Below are positions 9,390 through 19,379 of a stretch of 64,000 nt of DNA, piece after piece (position 1 is the stretch's first letter; each line of letters starts with the position of its first letter). A program made the position numbers and the translations under genes. Source of the DNA: Phycisphaerae bacterium (lineage in GTDB: Bacteria > Planctomycetota > Phycisphaerae > UBA1845 > PWPN01); assembly GCA_035384605.1 (NCBI GenBank), contig DAOOIV010000002.1:87044-151043 (forward strand), written 5' to 3'. The notes under the pieces are model-generated. The model searched no databases. It was not told the origin of the DNA and was given only the letters and a program-made list of their open reading frames with translations.

Positions 9390-10835
9390 TCACGGACCCA
9401 TCAGAGCGTCGATGCGGCGGATCATTTCAGCCCTGACGCCGTCAGGTTCCTCCTTGCCGGTCAGGCGCCTCAGCCACGTCGCACTCTCCTCGACTTGCGG
9501 AACCTCGCGTCGAGCCTGACGATACTGCCAAATGGCCCACTCCAACGTGGCAGCATATCGAAGATCATCAACCGCCTCTCGCCAGCCCGCAAACCGAATG
9601 GTGTCAACCGGTTTGCCCACAGCCGGATACGCGAAGTTGTGATCCCGGTAATGAGGATGGTCAAAATCATCCCAGGCCGCTTTGTCGTCCATGGTCCGGT
9701 ACTCGTAGTCAATTGCCCCATCGTAGCCGGCCACTCGCAAGGCTAAACCGTAGGTGCGGCGGTAAACCTCCGGCCGCTCGACCCCGGCATGAGGGTTGCC
9801 GTAGCTCAGGATCTTGTACCCCCTCGCGTGAACCTGCCTTGCAAGCGAAGGCAAGAGCGTGCCGCTCACCACCGGATAGTCGAGGATGTCACCCATGTCC
9901 GGAAAGTAGCTTGCCGAACAGGCAACCCACATCTTGCCACCACCGGCACGGGCTGCCTCCCAGGCTGGACACTGAGAGCGCAAGGCCTCTCCGGTCGCCT
10001 CGTCGCGCCCCTGGAAGCAATAGGCCGGGTGACCGTTCCTCAACGCCCAAGCGGTGGCTTCACGGGCATGCCGGGTGACGGCCGCCAACCTCCTTGCCAA
10101 TCTGATCGAAAGCGCGATTGACGACCTCCATGTCGGGGTCGGCCGACGGCGATACTTCATCAGTAAGCCGGCCGAACACGAGATATCCGAACCGCACGGG
10201 ATTGCCGTGATTGCCATCCGTCGGGCACCAGAGCGAGTTCTCCCGCTGTTCTCCCTCGGCTTTCGGCTCACGCCCGCGCGTCAGATTCATGCCCCACCGC
10301 TCACCGGGAGCCGGCGCAGCTCCGAAAGTCCTGAAGGGAATCCGCACCTCGAGCGTCCATGCGTCGTTCGTTCGACCCGCTGCCGCCTCGGCCGGCAGGT
10401 CGGCCGAGAAGTCACCGCAATAGCTGCACGCGATCAAACCCTGGCGTTGATAATGCACTGGTAGTATCGCTGCCGAGTAGCCTGAGGATCGAGGAAGATT
10501 TCGATACAGTCATCATTCCACACTCTGTGCGGTGCGTCCGCCTCGTCGCGGCACTTGAGGCGGGATATGTCCGGCTCGCACGCCGGCACCGAAACGTATA
10601 TCGCCTCGGCAGCGCGCACGAGCCGAAACTCGGTCGCGAACTTTGCCGGCTGCCGCTTGTTGGACACAAGGCCGGTAATGAGTGGAGCGGCCTTGCAGGC
10701 TTTATCCTCCAAGCGCCCGTCAATCGCGGGTGGCTCAATCACTCGCTTGGCAAGGTATGTTTGGGGATTCTCCGCCGCCGTGATCGCGCGTAGCAACCCC
10801 AACGTCACACAAGCGGATACGAGGCAGTTTCTCAT
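9390..10835 (-). pseudogene. Decayed CBM9-glycoside hydrolase gene
   Basis: ATG 10835 starts a signal peptide (MRNCLVSACVTLGLLRAITA) and a CBM9-like domain (AIDGRLEDKACKAAP, DDCIEIFLDPQA). The frame stops after YYQCIINARV (10434) but continues one frame over as QGLIACSYCGDFSADL, so one base is missing near 10443. The second frame runs through WTLEVRIPFRTFG and DPDMEVVNRAFDQIGKEV to a stop at 10060. The remaining part (REATAWALRNG to the stop at 9390) is in the first frame again. It resembles the end of a TIM-barrel glycosidase of DUF4091-like type (EYRTMDDKAAWDDFD, AATLEWAIWQY). The total (about 480 codons) is too short for the expected catalytic barrel, so an internal deletion is likely as well as the frameshifts. 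Confidence 0.7.
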
Positions 10836-10997
10836 GTAAGCATCCTCCCCGTTCGGCCGCAACCGAAGTCCTACCTTTCGGCCGCACGCCGGACAACGGC
10901 TGGGTCAGGTTCACGAGTGGTGCCGACGCCCCCTCGGCGCGTCTTCGCGCATCAGGAAGGGTAGGACAACCACTCGTCTGCGGCTATCATCTGCGCC

Positions 10998-12173
10998 ATG
11001 ACCTCACGGGACCGAATTCGAGCAGCCATGCAACACGAGCCGGTGGACCGGGTGCCCGTTATGTGCCAACTGGCACTGGGACACTATTTCCTGCACAGCG
11101 GCCGCAAGCCTTCGGAGATCTGGTTCGACACACCGACGTTTATCGAAACCCTGGCGGATTTCCAGCGGCGATACGGTTTTGACGGCTTTCTTATCAACCT
11201 CCCGGGACGCCCGGCAAACTGGCGGGACTACCTGCAGACCGCCGAACCGCATGACAACGGCGAGTATCTTGTTTGGCGCTTCGGCATGGAGACTTTCGTT
11301 CCAGCCGATGACAACCCGCACACCTTCCTGGTCGGCCACCGCGATCTGCCACGCGCCGACTATATCACGGTCGATCCCGACGATCCTGCCACTTTCCGCC
11401 TCCCTGGCTACGTCTGGAACACGTGGCACGCGCCGATATTATGGGACATTCCGGATGACGCTGATCTGACGCGGCCGGATGTCTATCCTGACTGGCTGAC
11501 CCGCGGCCTGCGGCAGGCCCGGGTAGCCTGCCCCGACGTCTCCGTCCACATCGAGGTCTTCTCACCGTTCACGCACCTGCTCGAACTGTTCGGATACCAG
11601 TCGGCCCTCATCGCACTGATTGAGGCCGAAGAAGCCTGCCACCGGATGCTCGACCAGTTTGCCAGGCAGGTTAGTGCCCAAGTCGAATGTTTCGCCTCTT
11701 GCTTGCCCGACGCCGTTCTCATCAGCTCGGCTTTCGCAGGCGGAGGTTTCATCAGCCGCGAGATGTACGTCGATTTCGTCGTGCCATACGAGCGTCGGGT
11801 TGTCGAGGCTATTCACAAGCACGCCTTGCCGGCCTATGTGCACACCTGCGGCAAGATCGGTGATCGGCTCGACCTGATGGCTGAAACCGGCGTGGATGGC
11901 ATCGACACGCTGGACCCGCCGCCGCTGGGAACCGTGGACCTGGCCAAAGCCAAGGCGGAGTTCGGGAAGCGATTCTTCTTCAAGGGCAACCTCGACGCCG
12001 TGAACGAGATGCTCCGGGCCGACGATGCGACGTTCGAGAACGCCGTCAGACAACGACTTGCAGTCGGCAGCCGGGGCTCGGGCTACATTCTCTCGTCGGC
12101 GTGTTCAGTAGCCCCCGCAGTACGACCAGAACGGCTCAAGCGAATGGTTGAACTCTCCCAGGAATGCGCATGA
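10998..12173 (+). CDS. Uroporphyrinogen decarboxylase-like methyltransferase (MtaA/CmuA type)
   Basis: 391 residues of the URO-D superfamily, which includes haem-pathway decarboxylases and zinc methyltransferases that move methyl groups to or from corrinoid proteins. The start TSRDRIRAAMQHEPVDRVPV is typical of the superfamily. VHTCGK (HTC about 281-283) and SSACSV (Cys about 368) form the His-X-Cys...Cys zinc motif of the methyltransferase branch, which haem-pathway HemE lacks. The substrate cannot be read from sequence. It stands alone, divergent from the CBM9 pseudogene, and no corrinoid protein gene is adjacent. Confidence 0.82.
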   Translation: MTSRDRIRAAMQHEPVDRVPVMCQLALGHYFLHSGRKPSEIWFDTPTFIETLADFQRRYGFDGFLINLPGRPANWRDYLQTAEPHDNGEYLVWRFGMETFVPADDNPHTFLVGHRDLPRADYITVDPDDPATFRLPGYVWNTWHAPILWDIPDDADLTRPDVYPDWLTRGLRQARVACPDVSVHIEVFSPFTHLLELFGYQSALIALIEAEEACHRMLDQFARQVSAQVECFASCLPDAVLISSAFAGGGFISREMYVDFVVPYERRVVEAIHKHALPAYVHTCGKIGDRLDLMAETGVDGIDTLDPPPLGTVDLAKAKAEFGKRFFFKGNLDAVNEMLRADDATFENAVRQRLAVGSRGSGYILSSACSVAPAVRPERLKRMVELSQECA

Positions 12174-12279
12174 ATCAACGCCGGCAAAGTCCCCTGCTTC
12201 GCAATACGTGCCCCCCCCTTCTCCCCCGTCCGACCTTGACGGCGACCAATCGAATTCGTCCAAAAATCGCAAAAACAAC

Positions 12280-12308
12280 TTGAAATCCCGTGGAGCATGT
12301 GCCATACT
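12280..12308 (+). promoter_or_regulatory. Candidate sigma-70 promoter of the MFS gene
   Basis: TTGAAA (12280-12285), a 17-bp spacer, then CATACT (12303-12308), in the 436-bp gap before the transporter start at 12610. The implied 5' leader is about 295 nt, long enough to carry regulation, but no known riboswitch was recognised in it. Nothing else in the 12174-12609 gap looks like a gene. Confidence 0.4.
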
Positions 12309-12609
12309 GAATGTTGCCGAAGCGATATAGCACGGGCCCAAGTACCAGGTTCGAGGTCATTGTCCTGGGGCGTCAGGGCTTTCGCCAAGAGCGACCACAA
12401 TCCGGTTCGCCGGAGCGCCTAACCTCCTTGTGCATGCCGCTTCGGCATTTTTGCGCGCTCGAGGTGATGCTGTTACCTGCCGAGGTCCAAGCCATCAACA
12501 TGGACACCCCCACGCTCATCCATTAGCATTCCCGAACGTAAAGTGCGCCTTGGGCGGCCGGCGTCGCGACGCCCAACAAGGGCTGTGGTTCAACAAGCGA
12601 GGTTTCTCT

Positions 12610-13980
12610 ATGGCTCACGAGACCCCACAACTGGCTCCCGAACAAAAGCCGAGATGGTATCAGGGGCTCACCGGCTACCAGTGGTGGGTCGTCTGCGTCG
12701 GCTCGCTGGCTTGGCTGATGGATACCTTCTCCCAGCGGCTCTTCGTGCTTGCCCGAACGCCGGCACTCATGGATGTGCTCGGAGCATCGGCGACGGCTGA
12801 CGAAGTCAAGGCCTACGCCAACTACGCCACCGCAGCCATGATGCTCGGCTGGGCGGTCGGCGGCTTCTACTTCGGTATCGTGGGCGACAAGTGGGGCCGG
12901 GCAAAGACCCTCTCGGCATCGGTCCTGGTCTATTCAATCTTCACCGGTCTGTCAGGCTTCGCAGCAGGCGGATGGGATTTCTGTGTGTGGCGATTCCTGA
13001 TGGGCTGCGGTATCGGCGGGGCCTTCGCGACCGGTGCCACGCTGATCGCCGAGACCGTCCCGCCGCATTCGCGAGCTTTTGCGCTCGGCATGTTCCAGGC
13101 CCTCTCGGCCGTCGGCAACATCACCGCGTCGGCGATCGGACGCTTTCTCATCCTGCCCGGTACGCCGGTGCTGCAGGGAATCCTCGGGGAGAATGGCATC
13201 GCCGGCTGGCGAATGTTGTTCTTTGTCGGGGCGCTGCCCGCCATCCTTGTCGTCTTCATCATGACCACGATCAGGGAGCCGCAGAGCTGGCTGGAGGCTC
13301 GAAAGGTCGCTGCTTCGGACAAACTTCACAAGCAGATGGGCGATATCAAAGGAATGTTTACCGACCCGCGATGGCGCCGCAGCACGCTGGTCGGCGTCGC
13401 CTTGGCTGTCGCCGGCGTCGTCGGCCTCTGGGGCGTCGGATTCTGGTCACCCGAACTGATCCGCCAGGCACTCCCCAATGCCACTTCCCAACAGATTGAT
13501 CGCGTCATCGGATTGGGCACTCTCCTCCAGGATGTGGGTGCCTTCTTCGGCATGTTCGTGTTCACTCTGATCGCCACGCTGTTGGGGCGACGAATTGGAT
13601 TCGGCGTGTCTTTCCTCGCCGCGTTCATCGTGGTCTCAGGCGTGTTCCTGACGCTCCGCGAGGCATGGCATGCTTACCTCATGCTGCCGATGGTCGGGTT
13701 CGTGACGCTGAGCGTGTTTGGCGGCTACTCGATTTACTTCCCCGAGATCTACCCCACGCGGCTTCGCTCCACGGGAACGGCTTTCTGCTACAACGTCGCT
13801 CGCGTGCTGACCGCCGTCATCATACTGTTGGGCGGAGGCCTTCAACTCGCCTTGAAGAAAGCCGGCGTCGACGAGGTCTTCCGCTGGGGCGCGGTCATCC
13901 TGTGCGGCTTCTACTTCCTCGGAATCATCGCCTTGATCTGGGCACCCGAGACGAAGGATAAGCCGTTGCCGGAGGATTGA
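12610..13980 (+). CDS. MFS sugar (or related solute) transporter
   Basis: 456-residue inner-membrane protein with about 12 hydrophobic segments. The loop 2-3 motif GDKWGRAKTL (about 97-106) and the repeated RLRSTGTAFCYN sequence in the second half identify the major facilitator superfamily, nearest to sugar/aromatic-acid proton symporters. The ATG at 12610 is chosen over upstream in-frame starts because it puts MAHETPQLAPEQKPRWYQ before the first membrane segment WWVVCVGSLAWLMDTF. An approximately 80-bp gap separates it from a Tat-exported sugar isomerase, and the two may form an uptake/catabolism pair with the GH65-type enzyme behind. Confidence 0.88.
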   Translation: MAHETPQLAPEQKPRWYQGLTGYQWWVVCVGSLAWLMDTFSQRLFVLARTPALMDVLGASATADEVKAYANYATAAMMLGWAVGGFYFGIVGDKWGRAKTLSASVLVYSIFTGLSGFAAGGWDFCVWRFLMGCGIGGAFATGATLIAETVPPHSRAFALGMFQALSAVGNITASAIGRFLILPGTPVLQGILGENGIAGWRMLFFVGALPAILVVFIMTTIREPQSWLEARKVAASDKLHKQMGDIKGMFTDPRWRRSTLVGVALAVAGVVGLWGVGFWSPELIRQALPNATSQQIDRVIGLGTLLQDVGAFFGMFVFTLIATLLGRRIGFGVSFLAAFIVVSGVFLTLREAWHAYLMLPMVGFVTLSVFGGYSIYFPEIYPTRLRSTGTAFCYNVARVLTAVIILLGGGLQLALKKAGVDEVFRWGAVILCGFYFLGIIALIWAPETKDKPLPED

Positions 13981-14060
13981 CCGGCAGGCTTTGCCTGCCA
14001 CCTTTGGGAGCGTAAGGCGTGCAGTTCCCATCTTGGTCTTATGGGCGGAGGAATGGGCCC

Positions 14061-14927
14061 ATGAAGCTTTCACGACGACAATGGCTGGCAGGCGCGGGAA
14101 CCGCAGCGGCCGGCTTGGCTCTCACGCGGCTGCAAGCCATGGCCGATGAAACCCGCAAGTCGGGCATGAAGTTCGGCATGTGCGACTGGTCCATCGGCCG
14201 CGATGACCCCGGCGTATTCGACGTTGCCAAGCAGATCGGCCTCGACGGCGTCGAGGTCAGCATCGGCTATCCAAAAGATGGTCTCCAGCTTCGCAGGGCC
14301 GAGGTGCAGAAAGCCTACATGGAAGCAGCCCACAGAACGGGCTTGTCGATTCCTTCGACGGCCATGGGGGTGCTCAACGACGTCCCGCTGGTGTCCGAAC
14401 CGAAAGCCGCGCTCTGGGTCGCCGATGGGATCGAAGCCACCGCCAGACTGGGTGCCAAGTCGATGTTGCTGGCTTTCTTCGGAAAGGGCGAGTTAAAGGA
14501 AGATGCCAAGGAAGACCTCCGGCGGGTCACCGAGGCGCTGGTCGAGCTGGCCCCGCGGGCCGAAAAGGCCGGAGTGATTCTGGGCTTCGAGAGCTACCTC
14601 TCGGCCAGGACCCTGATCGGCATCCTCGACCAAGTGAAGTCGCCCGCGCTGCAGGTCTATTACGACATTTACAACAACGCCCACGTCAAGCATGATCCGC
14701 TCGAAGAAATGCGCCTGCTGGGCCGCAATAAAATCTGCCAGATCCATTTCAAGGACTATCCGATGCTCGAAAAAGGCAGCGGCAAGGTGGACTGGCCGGC
14801 CACAGTGAGAGTGCTGCGCGAGATCAAGTACGACGGCTGGATCGTCCTGGAAACCGGCAGCCCGAACAAGGATATCGTGGCTGACACAAAGAAGAATCTG
14901 GCATACGTGAAAGGATTGTTCGCTTAA
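14061..14927 (+). CDS. Tat-exported sugar phosphate isomerase/epimerase-like protein
   Basis: 288 residues from ATG 14061, which has GGAGG nine bases upstream. The N-terminus SRRQWLAGAGTAAAGLALT is a twin-arginine signal, so the protein is exported folded. The rest is an AP-endonuclease-2/xylose-isomerase-like TIM barrel: FGMCDWSIGRDDPG, GLDGVEVSIG, ILGFESYLSA, YYDIYNNAH and WIVLETGSP, with Glu/Asp/His positions typical of metal-binding isomerases. Tat-exported members of this family are very common in Planctomycetota. The substrate is not predictable. It lies between a transporter and a GH65-type gene. Confidence 0.87.
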   Translation: MKLSRRQWLAGAGTAAAGLALTRLQAMADETRKSGMKFGMCDWSIGRDDPGVFDVAKQIGLDGVEVSIGYPKDGLQLRRAEVQKAYMEAAHRTGLSIPSTAMGVLNDVPLVSEPKAALWVADGIEATARLGAKSMLLAFFGKGELKEDAKEDLRRVTEALVELAPRAEKAGVILGFESYLSARTLIGILDQVKSPALQVYYDIYNNAHVKHDPLEEMRLLGRNKICQIHFKDYPMLEKGSGKVDWPATVRVLREIKYDGWIVLETGSPNKDIVADTKKNLAYVKGLFA

Positions 14928-15016
14928 GACCGTTAGCCTATCAGCCCCTTGCACGATCCGGGCACGTCAGGCAAGCTCATCGCCCCTTTCGCTTGTCCTG
15001 ATTACCTGAGGATCTG

Positions 15017-17275
15017 ATGGGCTGGAGGCTTTTTCTCCTCGGAGCCCTACTCATGACCATCGGCGATTTTCCGCCTCGCGACGATCGTTACACCATTCTC
15101 CAGGGTGAAATGGATTGGCTGCGCATACCCGTCTGGGAATCGCTGTTCAGCCAGAGCAATGGGCTGCTGGGTATCCGCGGCAGCTTCGAGGAGCCGATGA
15201 TCGGCACGCGATCTCGAAATCTGACCCTCATGGCCGGTCTCTATGACACCCTGCCTGACGGTCTGCCGGAACTGCCCCCCCTTCCAGATGCTTTGACCAC
15301 GCACATCGTGTTGTGCGACCAGCCTTTTGACTTGCGTCGCGGGCATATCCGCAGCTTTTCGCGATGGCTGGACATGAAACGAGGGTTGCTTTGCCGCGAA
15401 GTCACTTGGCAAGACGCGGCCGGCCACACAACGCGCCTGACTTTTCAACGATTTGTCAGCCTGGCCAATCGCAATATCCTCGCGGTGCGCATCCGAATCG
15501 TCCCGGTTGACTGGTCCGGACCGGTCGAACTCAAAACGGGCATCCGGCATAGCGAGCCCGCCGCTTTCGGCAAGGTCTCGCACTGGGACCCGCCCAAGCT
15601 CACGTCCTCGGCCCACGGGTTGGCGACCCTGGAAACCCGGACCAGCCAAAGTCGGCGCCCGCTGGCCGTGGCCGGTGCTTACGTCGCCGTAGACCAGCAG
15701 AACCCCATACCGGGTGAAGCCTCCTCCGATCCCTGTACGGCCGGCCAGTCGTATATCCTCGACGTCTCAGAAGACGCCGTCTACTGCTTTGACCGCTTTG
15801 TCGCCTTCATGGCCGGATCGCCGGATGCCGAATCACCCGCCAAGGCCGCCCGAAACGCTGCCCTGTCCGCCGCCAAGAGCGGATGGAACGAACAACTCGA
15901 AGATCACATCGTCGCCTGCGCGGAACTCTGGGACCAAATGGACGTCGAGATCGACGGACCGGTCGAGGATCAACAGGCCATCCGTTTCAACCTCTTCCAG
16001 CTCGCCACCCTCTGCCCGCCGCCCGGCGAGATCGCCGGCATCGCCCCCAAAGGCCTGGGCGGCACGCATTACGGTGGCCACGTCTTCTGGGACACCGAGA
16101 TCTACATGCTGCCGTTCTTCGCCCTGACCAATCCGCAAGGCGCCAAGACCCTGCTGACCTATCGTCGTGCAACATTGGACGGCGCCCGCCGCAAGGCACG
16201 ATCCAACAACTACCGCGGCGCCCAGTATGCGTGGGAAAGCGCCGACACCGGCGATGAGACCTGCCCCGCAAGCTGGACCGACCCGACCACCGGCGAGAAA
16301 CACCGTATCTGGTGCGGCGACATCCAGGACCATATCTCCGCTGACGTATCGTTCGCCATCGACCAGTACGTTCGCGTCAGCGGAGACGAGGATTTCCTCT
16401 GGGAGCACGGGGCGGAGGTCATGTTCGAGACCGCCCGCTTCTGGGCCAGCCGCGTCACGCGCAACGCCGCCGGTCGATTCGAGATCCGCGATGCAATGGG
16501 ACCGGATGAGTTTCACATCCACGTCGACAACGACGCCTTTACCAACTACATGGCCCGCTGGAACCTCCAGGCCGCCGCCGACCTGTGGGACAACGCCGCC
16601 TTCCCGAAAAGCAAACGAAGAGACCTTGCCGCCCAACTGGGCTTGGACTCCGACGAAGTCGCCACCTGGCGAGACATTGCGAAGAACATCGTTCTGCTCT
16701 GCGACGAACAAACCGGCCTCATCAACCAGCACGCCGGTTTCTTTGACCGGCCGGAGGTCTCGCCGGATATTCTACGCATCACGCGGAGTACCTCGATCAC
16801 GGAGATCATCGGTGCAGGAATGGCTATCGAAAGTCAGGTGCTCAAGCAGGCCGAGGTGGTGCTCCTCCAGACCCTGCTCGAGGACCAGTTCAGCCGCGAA
16901 TCACGCGAGGCCAACTACAGGTACTATGAACCTCGGACCAGCCACGACTCATCGCTGAGCGTCAGCGCCCATGCGTGGGCCGCCGCGAGCCTCGACCACA
17001 TCGAAGAAGCTTACAGCTACTTTCGACGAGCCGCCTATCTGGACCTCAACGATCTGGCAGGCAACACGGCCGAAGGCCTCCACACCGCCAACATGGGCGG
17101 CGTCTGGCTGACCGTCGCAATGGGCTTTGCCGGCCTGAACCTCAGGGGCGAATCCCCTACCGCGACCCCCGCCCTGCCGGCTAACTGGCGACATCTCAAA
17201 ATGAACATCTCCTTCCGCGGCAAGCGATTCCGCGTCGAATGCAGCAGCGATCGCGGAGCAGTGGAACCAAGGTAG
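15017..17275 (+). CDS. Glycoside hydrolase family 65-type enzyme
   Basis: 752 residues related to kojibiose/maltose/trehalose phosphorylases and hydrolases. N-terminal beta-sandwich (YTILQGEMDWLRI to about 300), then an (alpha/alpha)6 barrel with HVFWDTEIYMLPFF (about 355), GPDEFHIHVDNDAFTNYM (catalytic Glu about 497) and the late YEPRTSHDSSLS motif. Family members act on alpha-glucosidic disaccharides by phosphorolysis or hydrolysis, and specificity cannot be assigned here. TGAGGA five bases before ATG 15017 supports that start. It adds a short hydrophobic leader (WRLFLLGALL) that is odd for a usually cytoplasmic family; the ATG at 15053 would remove it. Confidence 0.9.
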   Translation: MGWRLFLLGALLMTIGDFPPRDDRYTILQGEMDWLRIPVWESLFSQSNGLLGIRGSFEEPMIGTRSRNLTLMAGLYDTLPDGLPELPPLPDALTTHIVLCDQPFDLRRGHIRSFSRWLDMKRGLLCREVTWQDAAGHTTRLTFQRFVSLANRNILAVRIRIVPVDWSGPVELKTGIRHSEPAAFGKVSHWDPPKLTSSAHGLATLETRTSQSRRPLAVAGAYVAVDQQNPIPGEASSDPCTAGQSYILDVSEDAVYCFDRFVAFMAGSPDAESPAKAARNAALSAAKSGWNEQLEDHIVACAELWDQMDVEIDGPVEDQQAIRFNLFQLATLCPPPGEIAGIAPKGLGGTHYGGHVFWDTEIYMLPFFALTNPQGAKTLLTYRRATLDGARRKARSNNYRGAQYAWESADTGDETCPASWTDPTTGEKHRIWCGDIQDHISADVSFAIDQYVRVSGDEDFLWEHGAEVMFETARFWASRVTRNAAGRFEIRDAMGPDEFHIHVDNDAFTNYMARWNLQAAADLWDNAAFPKSKRRDLAAQLGLDSDEVATWRDIAKNIVLLCDEQTGLINQHAGFFDRPEVSPDILRITRSTSITEIIGAGMAIESQVLKQAEVVLLQTLLEDQFSRESREANYRYYEPRTSHDSSLSVSAHAWAAASLDHIEEAYSYFRRAAYLDLNDLAGNTAEGLHTANMGGVWLTVAMGFAGLNLRGESPTATPALPANWRHLKMNISFRGKRFRVECSSDRGAVEPR

Positions 17276-17366
17276 CACACAACCCTCGCCCGAGTATGTC
17301 GCCGCGCACGGATCGCGTCCGTCGGGCGATCATCTCCGCGCAATCGCCCTTCGCTATCGGATCTCC

Positions 17367-19088
17367 TCACTTCCTGGACGGAAGGGGCTGGCCCGCCGAT
17401 GGCGGCAACAGCTCCGCCCAATCCCGGATTCCGATGATCGGCTTGGCAAACTCAAAAGCCGCCGCCCAGCCCGGCGTGTCCGCCATCCGAAAAACCTCGT
17501 GAATCCGCTTGGGTCGTCCGGGGTCGCCGGGACCCGGAGACGCTTCGTTGCGGGTCCACAACCCCAGTTTGAGCCCCCCTTCATCCCGGTAATCCACGTG
17601 CCGATGCAGAATGAACGCGTCGATGCCGTCAATGTGAGCAACCTTGACAAATGCCGCGCAGAACGCTGCGGCTTGCAATATCTCACCGTCCGGCCCGGCC
17701 TTGGTGTGGAAACCCTGCTCGGACAGGATCAGGCGCCGAGGCTCGCCTTTGTAAAGCAATTCCGGCCGTCGCAGGTACTCGGGCAGCAACTCAATGTTCT
17801 TGAGCGTGATCTTGGGCGTCGTGTTCACATCGGTCGTCGCGGCCCGGTCTCGCCAGAACGCCGGCTCCGTCAGGTTGTCCGGGTACGGGTGATAAGCCAG
17901 GTGCCAGGCAAAGTCGCCCTGCTCCCGCGCCCGCCTGGCGAAAAGCTCCAGAAAGGCACGACCGGGAAAAGATTTGGTCTGCGAATCGAACCTCGCGTTC
18001 CAGTGATGCTCGAGCGACATGTAGACGCGTGCGGTGGGACAGATCTTCTCGGCTGCCGTCGCCGCAATCCGCATCGCCCGAAGATAATCCTCCGTGAACT
18101 CCTCCATGCTCACCTCGCCCATGTTGCACCAGTGCCAGTGCGAGTTGACCTCGTTGCCGATGATGTAGCCCAGCGCCTGACCGAACCGGCCATCAGGCTG
18201 GGTGTAGCGGTCGATCAGAAACTCCACGGCCGCGCGGTAATGCCTCAGACCGTCGGCCGTCGCCGTATTGAACGCGCTGATCTGGTTCGGGCAGCCGTCG
18301 TTGTAGTTCGGATGCCGTAACACCTCTGCCGCCCCAGCTTCCGCGGTGTTCGCGTAATTCAGGAGAATCAGTGTGACCGTCATCCCCGCCTGCGACAACA
18401 TGGTCACCCGTCGGTCCAGATCGACGACCAACGACGGATTCAGGAGAAACCGCTCGCCGTCGACCACGTGGGGAATCGCGTCCGGCATGGGCGTCCAGGC
18501 AAACAGTCTGGCCAGATCGACGTTAAGAGCCGCATGCTGCACACCAAGCGCAATCGCGTCATCGACCATCTGCACCTGCAAACCCTTCTTGGAACGTGTT
18601 CGAGGAAAGGGCAGCCTGCGGCGCTGCAGCGAAGTGAAATCCTCCACGAAACGGGCCGGCATAATCGGCTCCTGCCCGTTCACCGGCACCACCACGAACT
18701 TGGAATATAGCCGATCCCGCCGACCGCCCGGCGTCCGCTCGAAACGGTCCACGTTGAGCTTGACCATCCGCCGGGCAGCCATACCGGCCGTCTCGATCGG
18801 CTTTTTGCCCCGCCAGGCATCGTCCTTCTCGTTCGGCCGAAGCTCGTACACGACCACCTTGCCGGCATGCTCACCGGGGGGCAATACGATCTGAATCTGG
18901 CCCGACGTCGCCTTGACGACCGGCGCCTCCGTCTTACTCGCGGGCTGCACCTGCGATTCTTGCGCGGACGACTCCGCGGGAAGAGACCCCCGCCCCAGTT
19001 TCTCCCTGGACTTCTGCACGGGAGCCGCGCCGGCACAAAACAGCATCGCAAAACTCAAAAACGTGACCGTGCCCAAATCCGGATTCAT
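17367..19088 (-). CDS. Secreted DUF5722 protein (glycosidase-like TIM barrel)
   Basis: 573 residues from ATG 19088 (GAGG seven bases upstream; an in-frame GTG at 19100 is the alternative). A signal peptide (LGTVTFLSFAMLFCAGAAP) and a Gln/Ser-rich linker precede the DUF5722 region. GNEVNSHWHWCNMG (about 308-321) and LILSEQGFHT (about 452-461) place two acidic residues like the acid/base and nucleophile of clan GH-A enzymes, an inference from position. DUF5722 is common in Planctomycetota and its substrate is unknown. It converges on the GH65-type gene and is divergent from the GH127-type gene, so it may share control with the latter. Confidence 0.82.
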   Translation of the reverse strand: MNPDLGTVTFLSFAMLFCAGAAPVQKSREKLGRGSLPAESSAQESQVQPASKTEAPVVKATSGQIQIVLPPGEHAGKVVVYELRPNEKDDAWRGKKPIETAGMAARRMVKLNVDRFERTPGGRRDRLYSKFVVVPVNGQEPIMPARFVEDFTSLQRRRLPFPRTRSKKGLQVQMVDDAIALGVQHAALNVDLARLFAWTPMPDAIPHVVDGERFLLNPSLVVDLDRRVTMLSQAGMTVTLILLNYANTAEAGAAEVLRHPNYNDGCPNQISAFNTATADGLRHYRAAVEFLIDRYTQPDGRFGQALGYIIGNEVNSHWHWCNMGEVSMEEFTEDYLRAMRIAATAAEKICPTARVYMSLEHHWNARFDSQTKSFPGRAFLELFARRAREQGDFAWHLAYHPYPDNLTEPAFWRDRAATTDVNTTPKITLKNIELLPEYLRRPELLYKGEPRRLILSEQGFHTKAGPDGEILQAAAFCAAFVKVAHIDGIDAFILHRHVDYRDEGGLKLGLWTRNEASPGPGDPGRPKRIHEVFRMADTPGWAAAFEFAKPIIGIRDWAELLPPSAGQPLPSRK

Positions 19089-19379
19089 ATGTCGCCTCAC
19101 GGTGGATGACCGTCTCCCCTCGTCGACCCTGCGTCACCCGATGTACGCACCGCAGAGCCGATTCTACCCTCCACTCGCGTGGGTCGCTATAATGCTCGAC
19201 CGTCATCGGCCGGCAGTCCGTGACACCCGGAAGAGTTGCCGCCGGCGGCGCGATTGCCACGGCAGAGCCTTGGCCAAGCCGGATCCGCCGGAGCCGCGAG
19301 GTGTCACCCACTTGCCGACCGGTTCGGATGCCGGCCTCCTTCTGGACCGCGCGCACCGCGCAGTAAATGGAGAATACTG

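Noticed and set aside
12310..12609. Possible riboswitch in the long leader of the MFS gene
   Set aside because: No recognisable riboswitch core, and no terminator-antiterminator pair was evident by eye.
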